Below, one piece after another: positions 15,694 through 24,426 of a DNA stretch of 64,000 bases. Origin of the DNA: Clostridia bacterium (lineage in GTDB: Bacteria > Bacillota > Clostridia > Lachnospirales > Lachnospiraceae); the NCBI GenBank assembly GCA_910575245.1, contig CAJTEN010000029.1:1-64000 (forward strand). The letters are read 5' to 3'. The notes under the pieces were generated by a model. The model searched no databases. It was not told where the DNA came from and worked only from the letters and a program-made list of their open reading frames with translations. A program made the position numbers and the translations under genes. Each line of letters begins with the position of its first letter. Position 1 is the first letter of the stretch.

Positions 15694-16836
15694 TTATAAG
15701 TGCGCAAAATCGGCTGAATTGTTATCCTTTACAATCCATTCACTGCACTCCGGCCTATTGGATACCGCCCATGCAAACCGCTCTTCCTTTCCGCAATATT
15801 TACACAGTTCAATTGGCTCTGCATCCAGACATTTAAGCGCCTGTGCCAGATCAATACTTTCATCATAAATATCCACCCCTTCCTCAAAATGAAGCGGAAT
15901 ACCATACTGCTCAAAGAAATGACCGCCAAGTGCGGAAAACGGACACTTGTATATTTTTCCATTCCTCAGGAAATGACAGCGGCTCTCCCGGCACTCTGTC
16001 TGTGCTTTGTAAGGATCATTCTTACCGGTCAGATCAATATTCTTGCCGAAAGTCTCCGCTACCTTGCGGAATTCATAGAGAATGCCATGCTTTTCAAACG
16101 TACCGATAATCTCATTTCGCAGCTTCGATGTCGGAGGATATTCCGTAATGCTGACAAGCACCTGCTTTTGTCTTATATAAGACAGCAGCTCAGGACTTTG
16201 TCTGGGAATCAAAGTACCGTTTGAGACAACAGTGATCGTTGTTTTAGGCATATACTTCCTCAAACACCCTATGTAATCCGCCAGACGTTCCGATAAGAAG
16301 GCCTCACCGCCCAGCAAATCAAAATGTTCGATAAAAATTTCCTTCGACAAGTGCATGATATCCTTCTCAAAAGATTCGTATCCGATGGCAGCGCCTGTCG
16401 GGAACAGATTGGAAAAATGGCTGCAGCCTTTGCAGTTCAGATTACAAAAGTCCACCACGTTAGTCTCCAGCTTTTTCATATAACCCTTTTTATTGTCATA
16501 ATCTGAGTTATAAACTATATTAACATCGTCCAAGATGTCGCTTGCAATTTCCAGTTGACATTCATAAATCTGTCTTCCCATCAGCCCGAATTTTTTTACT
16601 TCCATCCGGCGCATCTGCTCACGGATTTTGCCATAATCCAAAACCGCGACCAATATGACATCCACATCTTGACTATAACGATCTGCATATTCGACAGGCG
16701 AAACTACTTCTATACCCAAAACATCCTCTATGTTTTCCGCATTATTGTCGATGTAGCAAATGATATTCTGTCTTTCGATTAATTGTCTGCCCACATATAA
16801 GCCAAATTTCCCCGCTCCCCATATTGCAATATTCAT
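15694..16836 (-). CDS. Radical SAM enzyme with N-terminal Rossmann-like module
   Basis: 380 residues from the ATG at 16836, which has GGAGAGGAG 6 bases upstream. Residues 1-100 are the cluster's Rossmann-like module (MNIAIWGAGKFGLYVG, CYIDNNAENI). Residues ~125-330 are a radical SAM domain with the iron-sulfur motif CNLNCKGC (CxxxCxxC), then LLGGEAF and VVSNGTLI typical of the SAM-binding strands. Further cysteines follow (CRESRCHF, CPFSA, CKYCGKEERF), suggesting a second metal site of SPASM type. It probably modifies a sugar, lipid or peptide intermediate of the glycan pathway; the reaction is not predictable from sequence. Confidence 0.85.
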   Translation of the reverse strand: MNIAIWGAGKFGLYVGRQLIERQNIICYIDNNAENIEDVLGIEVVSPVEYADRYSQDVDVILVAVLDYGKIREQMRRMEVKKFGLMGRQIYECQLEIASDILDDVNIVYNSDYDNKKGYMKKLETNVVDFCNLNCKGCSHFSNLFPTGAAIGYESFEKDIMHLSKEIFIEHFDLLGGEAFLSERLADYIGCLRKYMPKTTITVVSNGTLIPRQSPELLSYIRQKQVLVSITEYPPTSKLRNEIIGTFEKHGILYEFRKVAETFGKNIDLTGKNDPYKAQTECRESRCHFLRNGKIYKCPFSALGGHFFEQYGIPLHFEEGVDIYDESIDLAQALKCLDAEPIELCKYCGKEERFAWAVSNRPECSEWIVKDNNSADFAHL

Positions 16837-16868
16837 TGGATTTTCTCCTCTCCATTGTCTTATTGACG

Positions 16869-18026
16869 TCATTTATAGCAGCTTGCAATTACCCGCGTAT
16901 CCAACTCTATGTTTTGGTAATTATAAGCTGTCAGTCTGTCCATGATTTCTTTCTGGTTCGCCTCGTCTACGCCAAAAATCACTCCAAATTTCCTACTGGT
17001 ATCCAGTTCCGATAACGGCTTGACCTGCAAACCATACAGCCCCGATGGATTCCCTGCTTTATCTGAGACTACGATTGCTGTTATTCTTTGCGTTAATCCC
17101 AAATCCGCCAGTATCCTCAAAGCATGTCGCGCTGTTTTCCCTGCACCGTAAAAGTAAACCGGCATGTTTCCAGCCTTATCAAATACAGTGTTAAAAACAC
17201 CGGCATAGTATTTCTTTTTCTCCATTATGTACTCTTCTCGGGTCATCAGATTACTGAACCATTTCTCATAACAATCAGCATACCGTTCTTTTAGCAGCAC
17301 TAATATTTTAGAAATACATTTATCATTTCCACTGCCATATAAATTATTGGCGGATAATCTACATATCTGGGAATCGTCTATCGTAATATCCTTCTGAGAT
17401 GGTTTCGTATAAACAACCGGAATATTACTTATGATCTCACTATATTTCAGCCATAAATCGTCATAATCTCCGGCCACTTTCATTATTGTTTCTTTATGAA
17501 ACCAATTTTCATTTACCAATCTCGGGGAATAGCATACCCCTCCGGCACCTATTGCACATAAATCCATTCTCGGCACATCTTTACATTCTTCTATCTTTTC
17601 CTCTTTCTCCCACTTGACGTATTGTTCCAGCGTTTCTGGCCTTTTAAGTATAATCCTCGCTATTCTGGCTGACACTGAATCAGGAAAGCGCTTATAACTT
17701 TCCATCAAATCACAAATCATTGTCTCAGCATATATTTTGTCATCATCCACTGTAATGACAACAGCATCTTGAAATTCCTGCAAAGCATAATAATATTTTT
17801 TATGGGATTTCAAGTTTCCACATACCCATGCAATCCTGAATCCTCCCTGACCGATCATTCTTCTGAGCTTTTCGGGAAGCTCCGCTTCCACTTTTGGAAA
17901 TTCATCCAGACTTAAATACAGAATAATTTCATCCGCTTTCACAGTCTGCCGGTACAGACTTTCAACCACCCTATGCACACTTTTTATCCTTGGCGGATAT
18001 GATGTAAACGAAACGATAATCCTCAT
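16869..18026 (-). CDS. Glycosyltransferase-like protein with C-terminal Rossmann-like module
   Basis: 385 residues. The N-terminal ~260 residues resemble a GT-A fold glycosyltransferase related to GT2/GT32-like proteins: IIVSFTSYPPRI at the start, AVVITVDDDKIY as the nucleotide-sugar/metal DxD region, and ICAIGAGGVCYSP-type acceptor region (MDLCAIGAGGVCY). Residues ~285-385 are the shared module (VYFYGAGKTARHAL, VVSDKAGNPSG). Its start overlaps the stop of the preceding gene by 4 bases (ATGA), so the two are translationally coupled. It likely adds one sugar of the surface glycan; donor and acceptor unknown. Confidence 0.75.
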   Translation of the reverse strand: MRIIVSFTSYPPRIKSVHRVVESLYRQTVKADEIILYLSLDEFPKVEAELPEKLRRMIGQGGFRIAWVCGNLKSHKKYYYALQEFQDAVVITVDDDKIYAETMICDLMESYKRFPDSVSARIARIILKRPETLEQYVKWEKEEKIEECKDVPRMDLCAIGAGGVCYSPRLVNENWFHKETIMKVAGDYDDLWLKYSEIISNIPVVYTKPSQKDITIDDSQICRLSANNLYGSGNDKCISKILVLLKERYADCYEKWFSNLMTREEYIMEKKKYYAGVFNTVFDKAGNMPVYFYGAGKTARHALRILADLGLTQRITAIVVSDKAGNPSGLYGLQVKPLSELDTSRKFGVIFGVDEANQKEIMDRLTAYNYQNIELDTRVIASCYK

Positions 18027-19375
18027 GAATTCGTCTCCCTCTCCAACAGCATGTCCAAAAGATCTGTTACTACAATTTCCGAATCTTTTACCATGCTGCT
18101 CACTCCCTGATATAACGCCTTCGAAGTGACAAGGATATAATCTGCTTCCTGAACAGAAACAGCAGGATCTGTTATCTCATACCCACTGACCATAGTTCCT
18201 TGCTTCGCTTTATCATAATCTGCAATTCCGAATATTCTTATAGAACGATCCGATAAATAATGCAAAAGAATCTTTCCATTGATTCCCACACCCCACAAAA
18301 CCATTTTTTTATGCCTGCTAATTCCATCTTTAATAAATTCGCAGATGATATCTCCATGTTTTTTCAGATAGTATTGAAAATAAGTGTCCGGATGATCGAA
18401 CCATCTGCTTTCATAAACATCATTCTGAAAACTTTCCAGAATATATCTATCATACTCATCGATCCATCCATAATATTCTTTTCCGTATTTTATACATGTA
18501 GAAATTCCTTCTTCATGCAGAAAATTATAAAAGTTCTTCCTGTACTCTTCATTTTTTTCTACATTCAAAACATACATAAAATACGCTGCCAATTTAAGAT
18601 ACAAATAAGATGCATACTTGCCAAGCATATTCCGCTCTTTTAACTCTCTGCACAGTTTTTCCATTGCATAAAAGGAACACATAGGATTTCTACGGCTGGA
18701 AATCCGCATCGGTTCGGAGTGATCCCTTGCATAAACCATGACACGCCTGTCATCTAAACAGATAATTCTCCGCGCACAAAAAAGACACATCTGCGCAAAA
18801 TAGACATCATTGCTGGAAGGCAGATCCTGAAACTCTAATCTGTTCTCTTCAAGGAACCGCCTCCGAAGCATTCTATTACACGGTGATGCCGCCCACCACA
18901 AAAATTCCCGCGGCTCAAAATCCTCCATGGAAAACGGAGCTTTGCAATAATTCTCGCGAAAGCTTTCCTCTCTTTTTATTGTTTTTTTACTGTGTATTGT
19001 TTCGCTCGGCACATGAAAATACTCAAACAAGACAATATCCACCCTATATTTTTCCATTGCATAACCTGCCTTTTCCAGCAGTTCTTCCTCGAAAACATCA
19101 TCTCCATCCAGAAATACTATGTACTCGCCTCTCGCCTCTTTCAATCCTTTGTTTCTGGACGGCGCTGCTCCCAAATGCTCTTCATTAAACAGGATTCTGA
19201 TTCTGGCATCGTTATCCCGGAATTTCTCAATAATATTTCTTGTTCCATCTGTAGAGCAGTCATCGATGCAGATTACTTCAAAATCCTTATATGTCTGACT
19301 TAATATGCTTTTCAATGCTTCCTGCAGATATTTCTCCGCATTGAAAAGCGGCATAATTATTGATATCACCTTCAT
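18023..19375 (-). CDS. GT2 glycosyltransferase with C-terminal Rossmann-like module
   Basis: 450 residues. The N-terminus is a canonical family 2 glycosyltransferase: VISIIMPLFNAEKYL, VICIDDCSTDGT (first Asp) and IVFLDGDDVF (DxD metal site near residue 98). A middle helical region follows. Residues ~340-445 are the shared module (MVLWGVGINGKIL, GIADYDKAKQG). It is a close paralogue of the next gene upstream (19378-20727), with the same architecture and the same CMF/GDD context, so the pair arose by tandem duplication. The spacing to that gene is 2 bases. Confidence 0.85.
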   Translation of the reverse strand: MKVISIIMPLFNAEKYLQEALKSILSQTYKDFEVICIDDCSTDGTRNIIEKFRDNDARIRILFNEEHLGAAPSRNKGLKEARGEYIVFLDGDDVFEEELLEKAGYAMEKYRVDIVLFEYFHVPSETIHSKKTIKREESFRENYCKAPFSMEDFEPREFLWWAASPCNRMLRRRFLEENRLEFQDLPSSNDVYFAQMCLFCARRIICLDDRRVMVYARDHSEPMRISSRRNPMCSFYAMEKLCRELKERNMLGKYASYLYLKLAAYFMYVLNVEKNEEYRKNFYNFLHEEGISTCIKYGKEYYGWIDEYDRYILESFQNDVYESRWFDHPDTYFQYYLKKHGDIICEFIKDGISRHKKMVLWGVGINGKILLHYLSDRSIRIFGIADYDKAKQGTMVSGYEITDPAVSVQEADYILVTSKALYQGVSSMVKDSEIVVTDLLDMLLERETNS

Positions 19376-19377
19376 AT

Positions 19378-20727
19378 TTATCTGTTTTCCTCCGTCAGCA
19401 GATCTAAAAGATTCACCACTTCAATGCCGGCATTCTTCACCAAACTCTTTACATCCCAGTAAACTTCCTGTGAAACAACAAGTATATAATCCACTTCCTG
19501 ATAAACAAAATCCGGTTTTATTACTACATACTCATAAACTACTGTACCTTGTTTTCTTTCATCCCTATCAACAATTCCTGATATCCTTATGGAATGCTCT
19601 GCCAGATACTCCAATAGTGCCGTTCCATTAATTCCCAACCCCCATAAAACTATATTCTTATTTTGCAAAAGTTTTTCTGTTATGAAGCGGCATATTTTTT
19701 CCCCTTTTTGCTTTATATAAAATTGAAAACAGGTATCCAGAACATCAAACCGTCCACTCTCATAGGTACTTTTTTGAATACCGTCTAAAATATACATCGC
19801 GTAATCATCAATCTTTTTAAGATCCACATCCTTGAATCCTATACACTTTTCAATTCCTTCGTTTTGCAGGAATAAATAAAACTTTTTCTGCTTCTCTTTA
19901 TTTTTTTCAGCACGTAAGCGATTTAGTAAAACCGAGGCAAATGTAATATAGAAGTGTTCCTGCACATCTTGCAGCATATTCCGTTCAGCAAGATCCTCAG
20001 CCAGTTTTTCCCACGCAAAACAGGCACACATCGGATCTCTGCCATTTGATATTCTGGACGGTTCTGAATGCTCTCTCGTGTAGAGTAATATTTCGTCACT
20101 TCGTGCCCATATTACCTTTCCGGCGCAATACAATGCCATCCTGACAAAGTAGACATCATTTGATGACGGAAGGCTCTGAAATTCCAGTCGGTTGTCCAGT
20201 ATAAAACTTTTTAAAAACATTTTATCGCCGATCGAATCCGACCAAAGCGGAAATTTCCTTGCCGGGAAATCATGAATACAGAACGGCTTTTCGCAATATA
20301 ATTCCACAAATTCCTGCGAATATTCTTTTGTTCTTTTTCTATGTATGTTCTCACTTCTCACGTGCTTCATGGCATCAAACAAAACAACATCCGTTCCATA
20401 TTGATCCATCATTCCACAGGTTGTTTCCAGCAGTTTATTGCCGAAAACATCATCACCGTCCAAAAATATAACATATTTCCCTTTTGCAATTTTCAATCCC
20501 TTATTCCTTGATGGTCCTGCGCCAATACGTTCTTTATTCACCATAATCTTAATTCTGTTATCTTCTCTTTGAAAATCCATCAGAATTGCTGCCGTATCAT
20601 CTGTTGAGCAATCATTAATGCAGATTAATTCAAAATCCGTATATGTCTGCTCCAATATGCCTTTCAGTGCCTCTGGCAAATACTTTGCCGCATTAAACAA
20701 AGGCATTATAACCGATACCTTTTCCAT
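19378..20727 (-). CDS. GT2 glycosyltransferase with C-terminal Rossmann-like module (paralogue)
   Basis: 449 residues from ATG 20727, chosen because GGGAG lies 8 bases upstream; an in-frame GTG at 20742 has no such site. Motifs: VSVIMPLFNAAKYL, LICINDCSTDDT (the usual second Asp of the DDxS motif is Asn), VIFLDGDDVF (DxD). C-terminal module: IVLWGLGINGTALL, GIVDRDERKQG. Sequence and length parallel the adjacent downstream gene. It presumably transfers a sugar to the growing glycan at the cytoplasmic membrane face. Confidence 0.85.
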   Translation of the reverse strand: MEKVSVIMPLFNAAKYLPEALKGILEQTYTDFELICINDCSTDDTAAILMDFQREDNRIKIMVNKERIGAGPSRNKGLKIAKGKYVIFLDGDDVFGNKLLETTCGMMDQYGTDVVLFDAMKHVRSENIHRKRTKEYSQEFVELYCEKPFCIHDFPARKFPLWSDSIGDKMFLKSFILDNRLEFQSLPSSNDVYFVRMALYCAGKVIWARSDEILLYTREHSEPSRISNGRDPMCACFAWEKLAEDLAERNMLQDVQEHFYITFASVLLNRLRAEKNKEKQKKFYLFLQNEGIEKCIGFKDVDLKKIDDYAMYILDGIQKSTYESGRFDVLDTCFQFYIKQKGEKICRFITEKLLQNKNIVLWGLGINGTALLEYLAEHSIRISGIVDRDERKQGTVVYEYVVIKPDFVYQEVDYILVVSQEVYWDVKSLVKNAGIEVVNLLDLLTEENR

Positions 20728-20751
20728 TCCTTGTTCTCCCACATAAATATA

Positions 20752-21981
20752 TCATTCTTCTTCCAGCAAATCATAAGCGGTATATTCAACATAGTGTACA
20801 TTTTTAAACTGTAGTCGGTCCAGGTTACGCATTACCGCACCTGCATATTGTCCGCTGACCGCAACAATAATAAGAGCATTTCTGCTGTATTCGGTAATTT
20901 TCCTCACTTCATATCCTTCTATATAATCCACATTATCTGTCATTTCACTCACCGCAAACCCGATAATGTTACTACACTTTTTCCCCCAATTCTTCAAAAA
21001 GCATCTCCCAGCTTTACCGGCTCCGTAAATAACTATCTGTTGCGCAGCAGAACAGGCAGACAGCATTTTTTCTTTCGCTTCTTTCTGTTGCGCAATATAT
21101 GTCTCCAGATGCTTTATATCTTTGAATGCTTCTGCACCTTCCCCCATCCAGTCATACTGGATCGCATAAATCTGATCAATTAAATTCCATATTGCTTTTT
21201 GATCTTTAACCGCATATTGGTAAAATGCTTTTAAATTTTCATATAATATATTTTTTAACTCACTTTCATACATAATATACAAATTATATTTCTGTGCCAT
21301 TTCATAGCAATCCCTTATGCCGCACAGTATATCCAAAGCTGTTTTAAACGTGAAGTTTACCTCTTTATAGTCTACTCTGTGAATATAAATGATTTCCTTC
21401 AATGCATAGAATCTCTGTGCACAGATCATTGCCCTTAACAAAAAAGGAGGATCTTGAAATCTCCTATATGGAGGAAACCTTATATTATTTTGCGTAATCA
21501 GATCTGATGCAAAAAGGTACCTCTGAAAATGATAAAAATAACCGAAATCTTTAAATTCTACCGATTGATTATAAGAAAACCATCTGTCAAGTTCTTTTTT
21601 GTCTCCGTATGCTGACCGTAAAAGTATGTTTCCGCCGCATATAGAAGCGTGATTTTCTTCTGCTGCCAGATACAACTTTTCTAACACACAATTCCGGGCA
21701 TAATAATCATCCGGGTCCATAAAGCACAGGTACTTCCCCACGGCTTTACTGATTCCATAATTTCTCGCAGGACCGGCGCCCTGATTTCTCTGCTGCAAAA
21801 CAACAATGTTCTCATATTTTTTTTGATATTCCAGTAAAATACCATAAGAGTCATCCTCTGAACTGTCATCCACACAAATCACTTCTATCTCCTTCAGCGT
21901 CTGCGTCAGTACACTGTCCAGACACTGTTTCAAATATTTGTCCACATTAAATACCGGGATAATGACACTTATCTTGATCAT
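20752..21981 (-). CDS. GT2 glycosyltransferase with C-terminal Rossmann-like module
   Basis: 409 residues from ATG 21981 (GGAGG 11 bases upstream). GT2 motifs: KISVIIPVFNVDKYL, VICVDDSSEDDS, LCFMDPDDYY (DxD near residue 88). The middle of the protein is rich in aromatic residues and helices. Residues ~310-409 are the shared module (QIVIYGAGKAGRCFL, GFAVSEMTDN). Adjacent to the paralogous GT2 pair but more divergent. Part of the glycan operon. Confidence 0.85.
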   Translation of the reverse strand: MIKISVIIPVFNVDKYLKQCLDSVLTQTLKEIEVICVDDSSEDDSYGILLEYQKKYENIVVLQQRNQGAGPARNYGISKAVGKYLCFMDPDDYYARNCVLEKLYLAAEENHASICGGNILLRSAYGDKKELDRWFSYNQSVEFKDFGYFYHFQRYLFASDLITQNNIRFPPYRRFQDPPFLLRAMICAQRFYALKEIIYIHRVDYKEVNFTFKTALDILCGIRDCYEMAQKYNLYIMYESELKNILYENLKAFYQYAVKDQKAIWNLIDQIYAIQYDWMGEGAEAFKDIKHLETYIAQQKEAKEKMLSACSAAQQIVIYGAGKAGRCFLKNWGKKCSNIIGFAVSEMTDNVDYIEGYEVRKITEYSRNALIIVAVSGQYAGAVMRNLDRLQFKNVHYVEYTAYDLLEEE

Positions 21982-22057
21982 TACTATGCTTACCTCCGTT
22001 TTCGTTCGATCCTCTATATATTGTCCTGTTCCATGCACAAATTATTTTGATTCTAAA

Positions 22058-22115
22058 ATTCATCATATTAGCGAAACAGACCTTGCTGTGAGCTTTAGAA
22101 GTCTTCTCTTACTAT
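22058..22115. repeat. Relic related to family-A element
   Basis: GCGAAACAGACCTTGCTGTG and the following GAAGT-TTCTC-TACTA blocks match 9217-9262 with gaps, including the AGAAGTcTTCT hairpin. Only this ~55-bp part is present, in the 73-bp spacer between two genes, overlapping the last codon of the downstream reading frame. Confidence 0.45.
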
Positions 22116-23275
22116 ACCAGTCCAGCTTGTTTAAAATTATCCTGATACAGATTTTTCTTGTGGCCGTGTATAATATATTCCGAACCAATTCGTAATGATT
22201 TCCCCAACCTTCCCACATCCTTAGGCAAATAACCGTTTTTCCATACCGCATACCAAAAAGATAACTGGTCTCTTCTGGATTCCTTCTTTATTTCATTCCA
22301 CCATGTCTCCATAATGTCTATACATTGGGTATTATTATGTTCCCGAACGATGACGCCATTAATTGCTTCGCCAAAGTTTCTTGGAAAGCCTTCTTTAACG
22401 TATCTTGATATCTGTCTGACAATCATCTCCGAAGAATCTCCGCTGGTTCTCTGCGATAGTATCAACATAGCCGCTTCTCCATAGATATCCATATTCCCAT
22501 ATCCTCCCGCTTCGTACAGCCCGATGCCAACTTTACCAACCTTCTTTACCAATCCTGCTATACTATGAATAATCTCAATTGACCCGTCATAATAAATCGA
22601 ATATTTATAATTTTTAAAAAACAAATGCGGATGTAATTTACAAAAACGATTGATCCGTACATTATCCAGCATTCCGTGCTCAAGCATACCTGTTATGTCA
22701 ACCCATTGATACACGCCCAAATTCTCCGGCTTTTCAAACGACAGACAAAAATAATCACACTGTTCCTCTATTACTCTTGGCTGTTTCAAGTCATCATAGC
22801 CATTAACAATACAAGTATAAACTGCAATTTTTTCATTGTTTTTAACCTCCCTGATGTACTCACCCATGTTGCTGTCCGGATATTCCTGATCGGGAATTAT
22901 GATTTTCAGGTACGCTTCTATAATGCTTTTTATATTGAGCCAATGCAGACTCAACCCTACCGCTTCCAATCCCATACCCTGCAGCTGCGCAACTATTGTT
23001 CCAGTATATAAAGGCGAAGTAGAAACCAGACATAAAACATCTTTTCCGTATTTTAGAAGCTCCTCCGGAGAAATGCACATTATGTTATTAATTATCGTTT
23101 TATTCCACTTTTCTGTATCATTATCACAAAAGAAGTCAACTTTAAATCCTCTGTCTATTACAAATTGATACCAGTATTTATCTGCAGCATCTCCTGCTCC
23201 AAACAGACAGATATACTTATATCCCGCCTTTTTATCCATCAATTCCATATAAGTGCTCAAATTATCATGAACCAT
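22112..23275 (-). CDS. DUF616-like glycosyltransferase-type protein with N-terminal Rossmann-like module
   Basis: 387 residues, start preceded by GGGAG. Residues ~15-120 are the shared module (YICLFGAGDAADKYW, FFCDNDTEKW). Residues ~150-387 match the DUF616 (PF04765) glycosyltransferase-like family: AVYTCIVNGYDDLKQP, then RINRFCKLHPHLFFKNY and YSIYYDGSIEI, in which the DGS acidic site stands where GT-A enzymes hold DxD. DUF616 proteins occur in bacterial and plant polysaccharide metabolism. It lies between a methyltransferase fusion and GT2 genes. Confidence 0.75.
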   Translation of the reverse strand: MVHDNLSTYMELMDKKAGYKYICLFGAGDAADKYWYQFVIDRGFKVDFFCDNDTEKWNKTIINNIMCISPEELLKYGKDVLCLVSTSPLYTGTIVAQLQGMGLEAVGLSLHWLNIKSIIEAYLKIIIPDQEYPDSNMGEYIREVKNNEKIAVYTCIVNGYDDLKQPRVIEEQCDYFCLSFEKPENLGVYQWVDITGMLEHGMLDNVRINRFCKLHPHLFFKNYKYSIYYDGSIEIIHSIAGLVKKVGKVGIGLYEAGGYGNMDIYGEAAMLILSQRTSGDSSEMIVRQISRYVKEGFPRNFGEAINGVIVREHNNTQCIDIMETWWNEIKKESRRDQLSFWYAVWKNGYLPKDVGRLGKSLRIGSEYIIHGHKKNLYQDNFKQAGLV

Positions 23276-23316
23276 CTATGTATCTCCCGAAAAGCACCCG
23301 CCTTTTCTCTAAAAAC

Positions 23317-24393
23317 CTATTTCCTTAGCAACGCCGTCACAATCACCGGATACTGCTCATCCTGAAATTCAAAATCTTCTGCTTTCATATCCTCCGCACA
23401 CAAACCGTACAAATACGCAATAGCTGTTTTCACATTTCCCCATGACTGCACGGTAATATTGTCATCTGCAAATGCTTCCGCGAACAATTTCCGCATAGAT
23501 TGATCTGTAAAACGCCAATATTCACCCCAGTTATGATAATCATATAAAGAAACCTGTCCCAGACAATGCGCTGTCACAAGCGCCACACCGCCCGGCTTAA
23601 GCATCCTGTAGATATTGCGTGCCACACTGTGGATATCATAGATAAACTGTATCGTCTGCGTACAGATAAAACAATCCACACTGTTCTCAGAAATTCCCTC
23701 ACCAATCTCCAGATTGCCTTTTATCACTCCCTTTCCCCATCCGTTCAAATGAAGAATAAGGCTCTGTTCCACATGATTTCCAAACCTTTCCGTATAGCCC
23801 GAATCGGCCATCTCCATGACCACACCTCTGATTTTCTCCCGATTTTCTGCAAGGAACCGTTCTATATAGATTCTGTCTACCGGCTTTCCCCGTTCCGCCC
23901 CGAATCTCTTGCTGGCCGGCCTGTCCGGCATGGCTGCCGCCAACTTTATATAGGGATTCTTTTTTATAAAAAGAGCCCGCAGATATCGATTAAGCTCTTC
24001 CTGTGTTGAAACTCTGTTCTCTTCCTGTCTCCCCTTTAACACAATCGCCAGATCCTCTGCGTAGATCTCTTCCACAGCTTCAGACAGAATTTCCTCTATC
24101 TCGTCATAGAACGGTGGCATCGTAATCATAAAGCGGATTCTCTCAAGGTTTACCCCTGACAATTTCAGCTGCTCCCACATGGCAAAGAAAGCCGCCGACA
24201 TCAGAAGAATCGGGACATCTGTCCCAAAAGAATCCATATCCTCCGGGTTTACCATGCTTTTGCCTTCATAGCTCTGTATTTTCCCAGGCTTGACTGTATT
24301 ATCCAAAAAACCGATGATTTCATATCGTTTATGCACCTGTTCCTTTTTGCTCTGATAATATCTGCCGCACCCAAATACTATGGCTTTCTCCAT
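23317..24393 (-). CDS. SAM-dependent methyltransferase with N-terminal Rossmann-like module
   Basis: 358 residues from ATG 24393, which has GGAGGG 7 bases upstream; the longer frame to 24417 lacks this. Residues 1-110 are the shared module, slightly degenerate (IVFGCGRYYQSKK, GFLDNTVKPG). Residues ~180-350 are a class I methyltransferase-like domain: VKGNLEIGEGI in place of the usual glycine-rich loop, then VDCFICTQTIQFIYD and MLKPGGVALVTAHCLG, which are the conserved post-I and motif IV regions. Probably methylates a sugar of the glycan, perhaps terminating chains. Confidence 0.8.
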   Translation of the reverse strand: MEKAIVFGCGRYYQSKKEQVHKRYEIIGFLDNTVKPGKIQSYEGKSMVNPEDMDSFGTDVPILLMSAAFFAMWEQLKLSGVNLERIRFMITMPPFYDEIEEILSEAVEEIYAEDLAIVLKGRQEENRVSTQEELNRYLRALFIKKNPYIKLAAAMPDRPASKRFGAERGKPVDRIYIERFLAENREKIRGVVMEMADSGYTERFGNHVEQSLILHLNGWGKGVIKGNLEIGEGISENSVDCFICTQTIQFIYDIHSVARNIYRMLKPGGVALVTAHCLGQVSLYDYHNWGEYWRFTDQSMRKLFAEAFADDNITVQSWGNVKTAIAYLYGLCAEDMKAEDFEFQDEQYPVIVTALLRK

Positions 24394-24426
24394 ATTCTGT
24401 CCCTCCGCATCCTGCATTTTACATTC

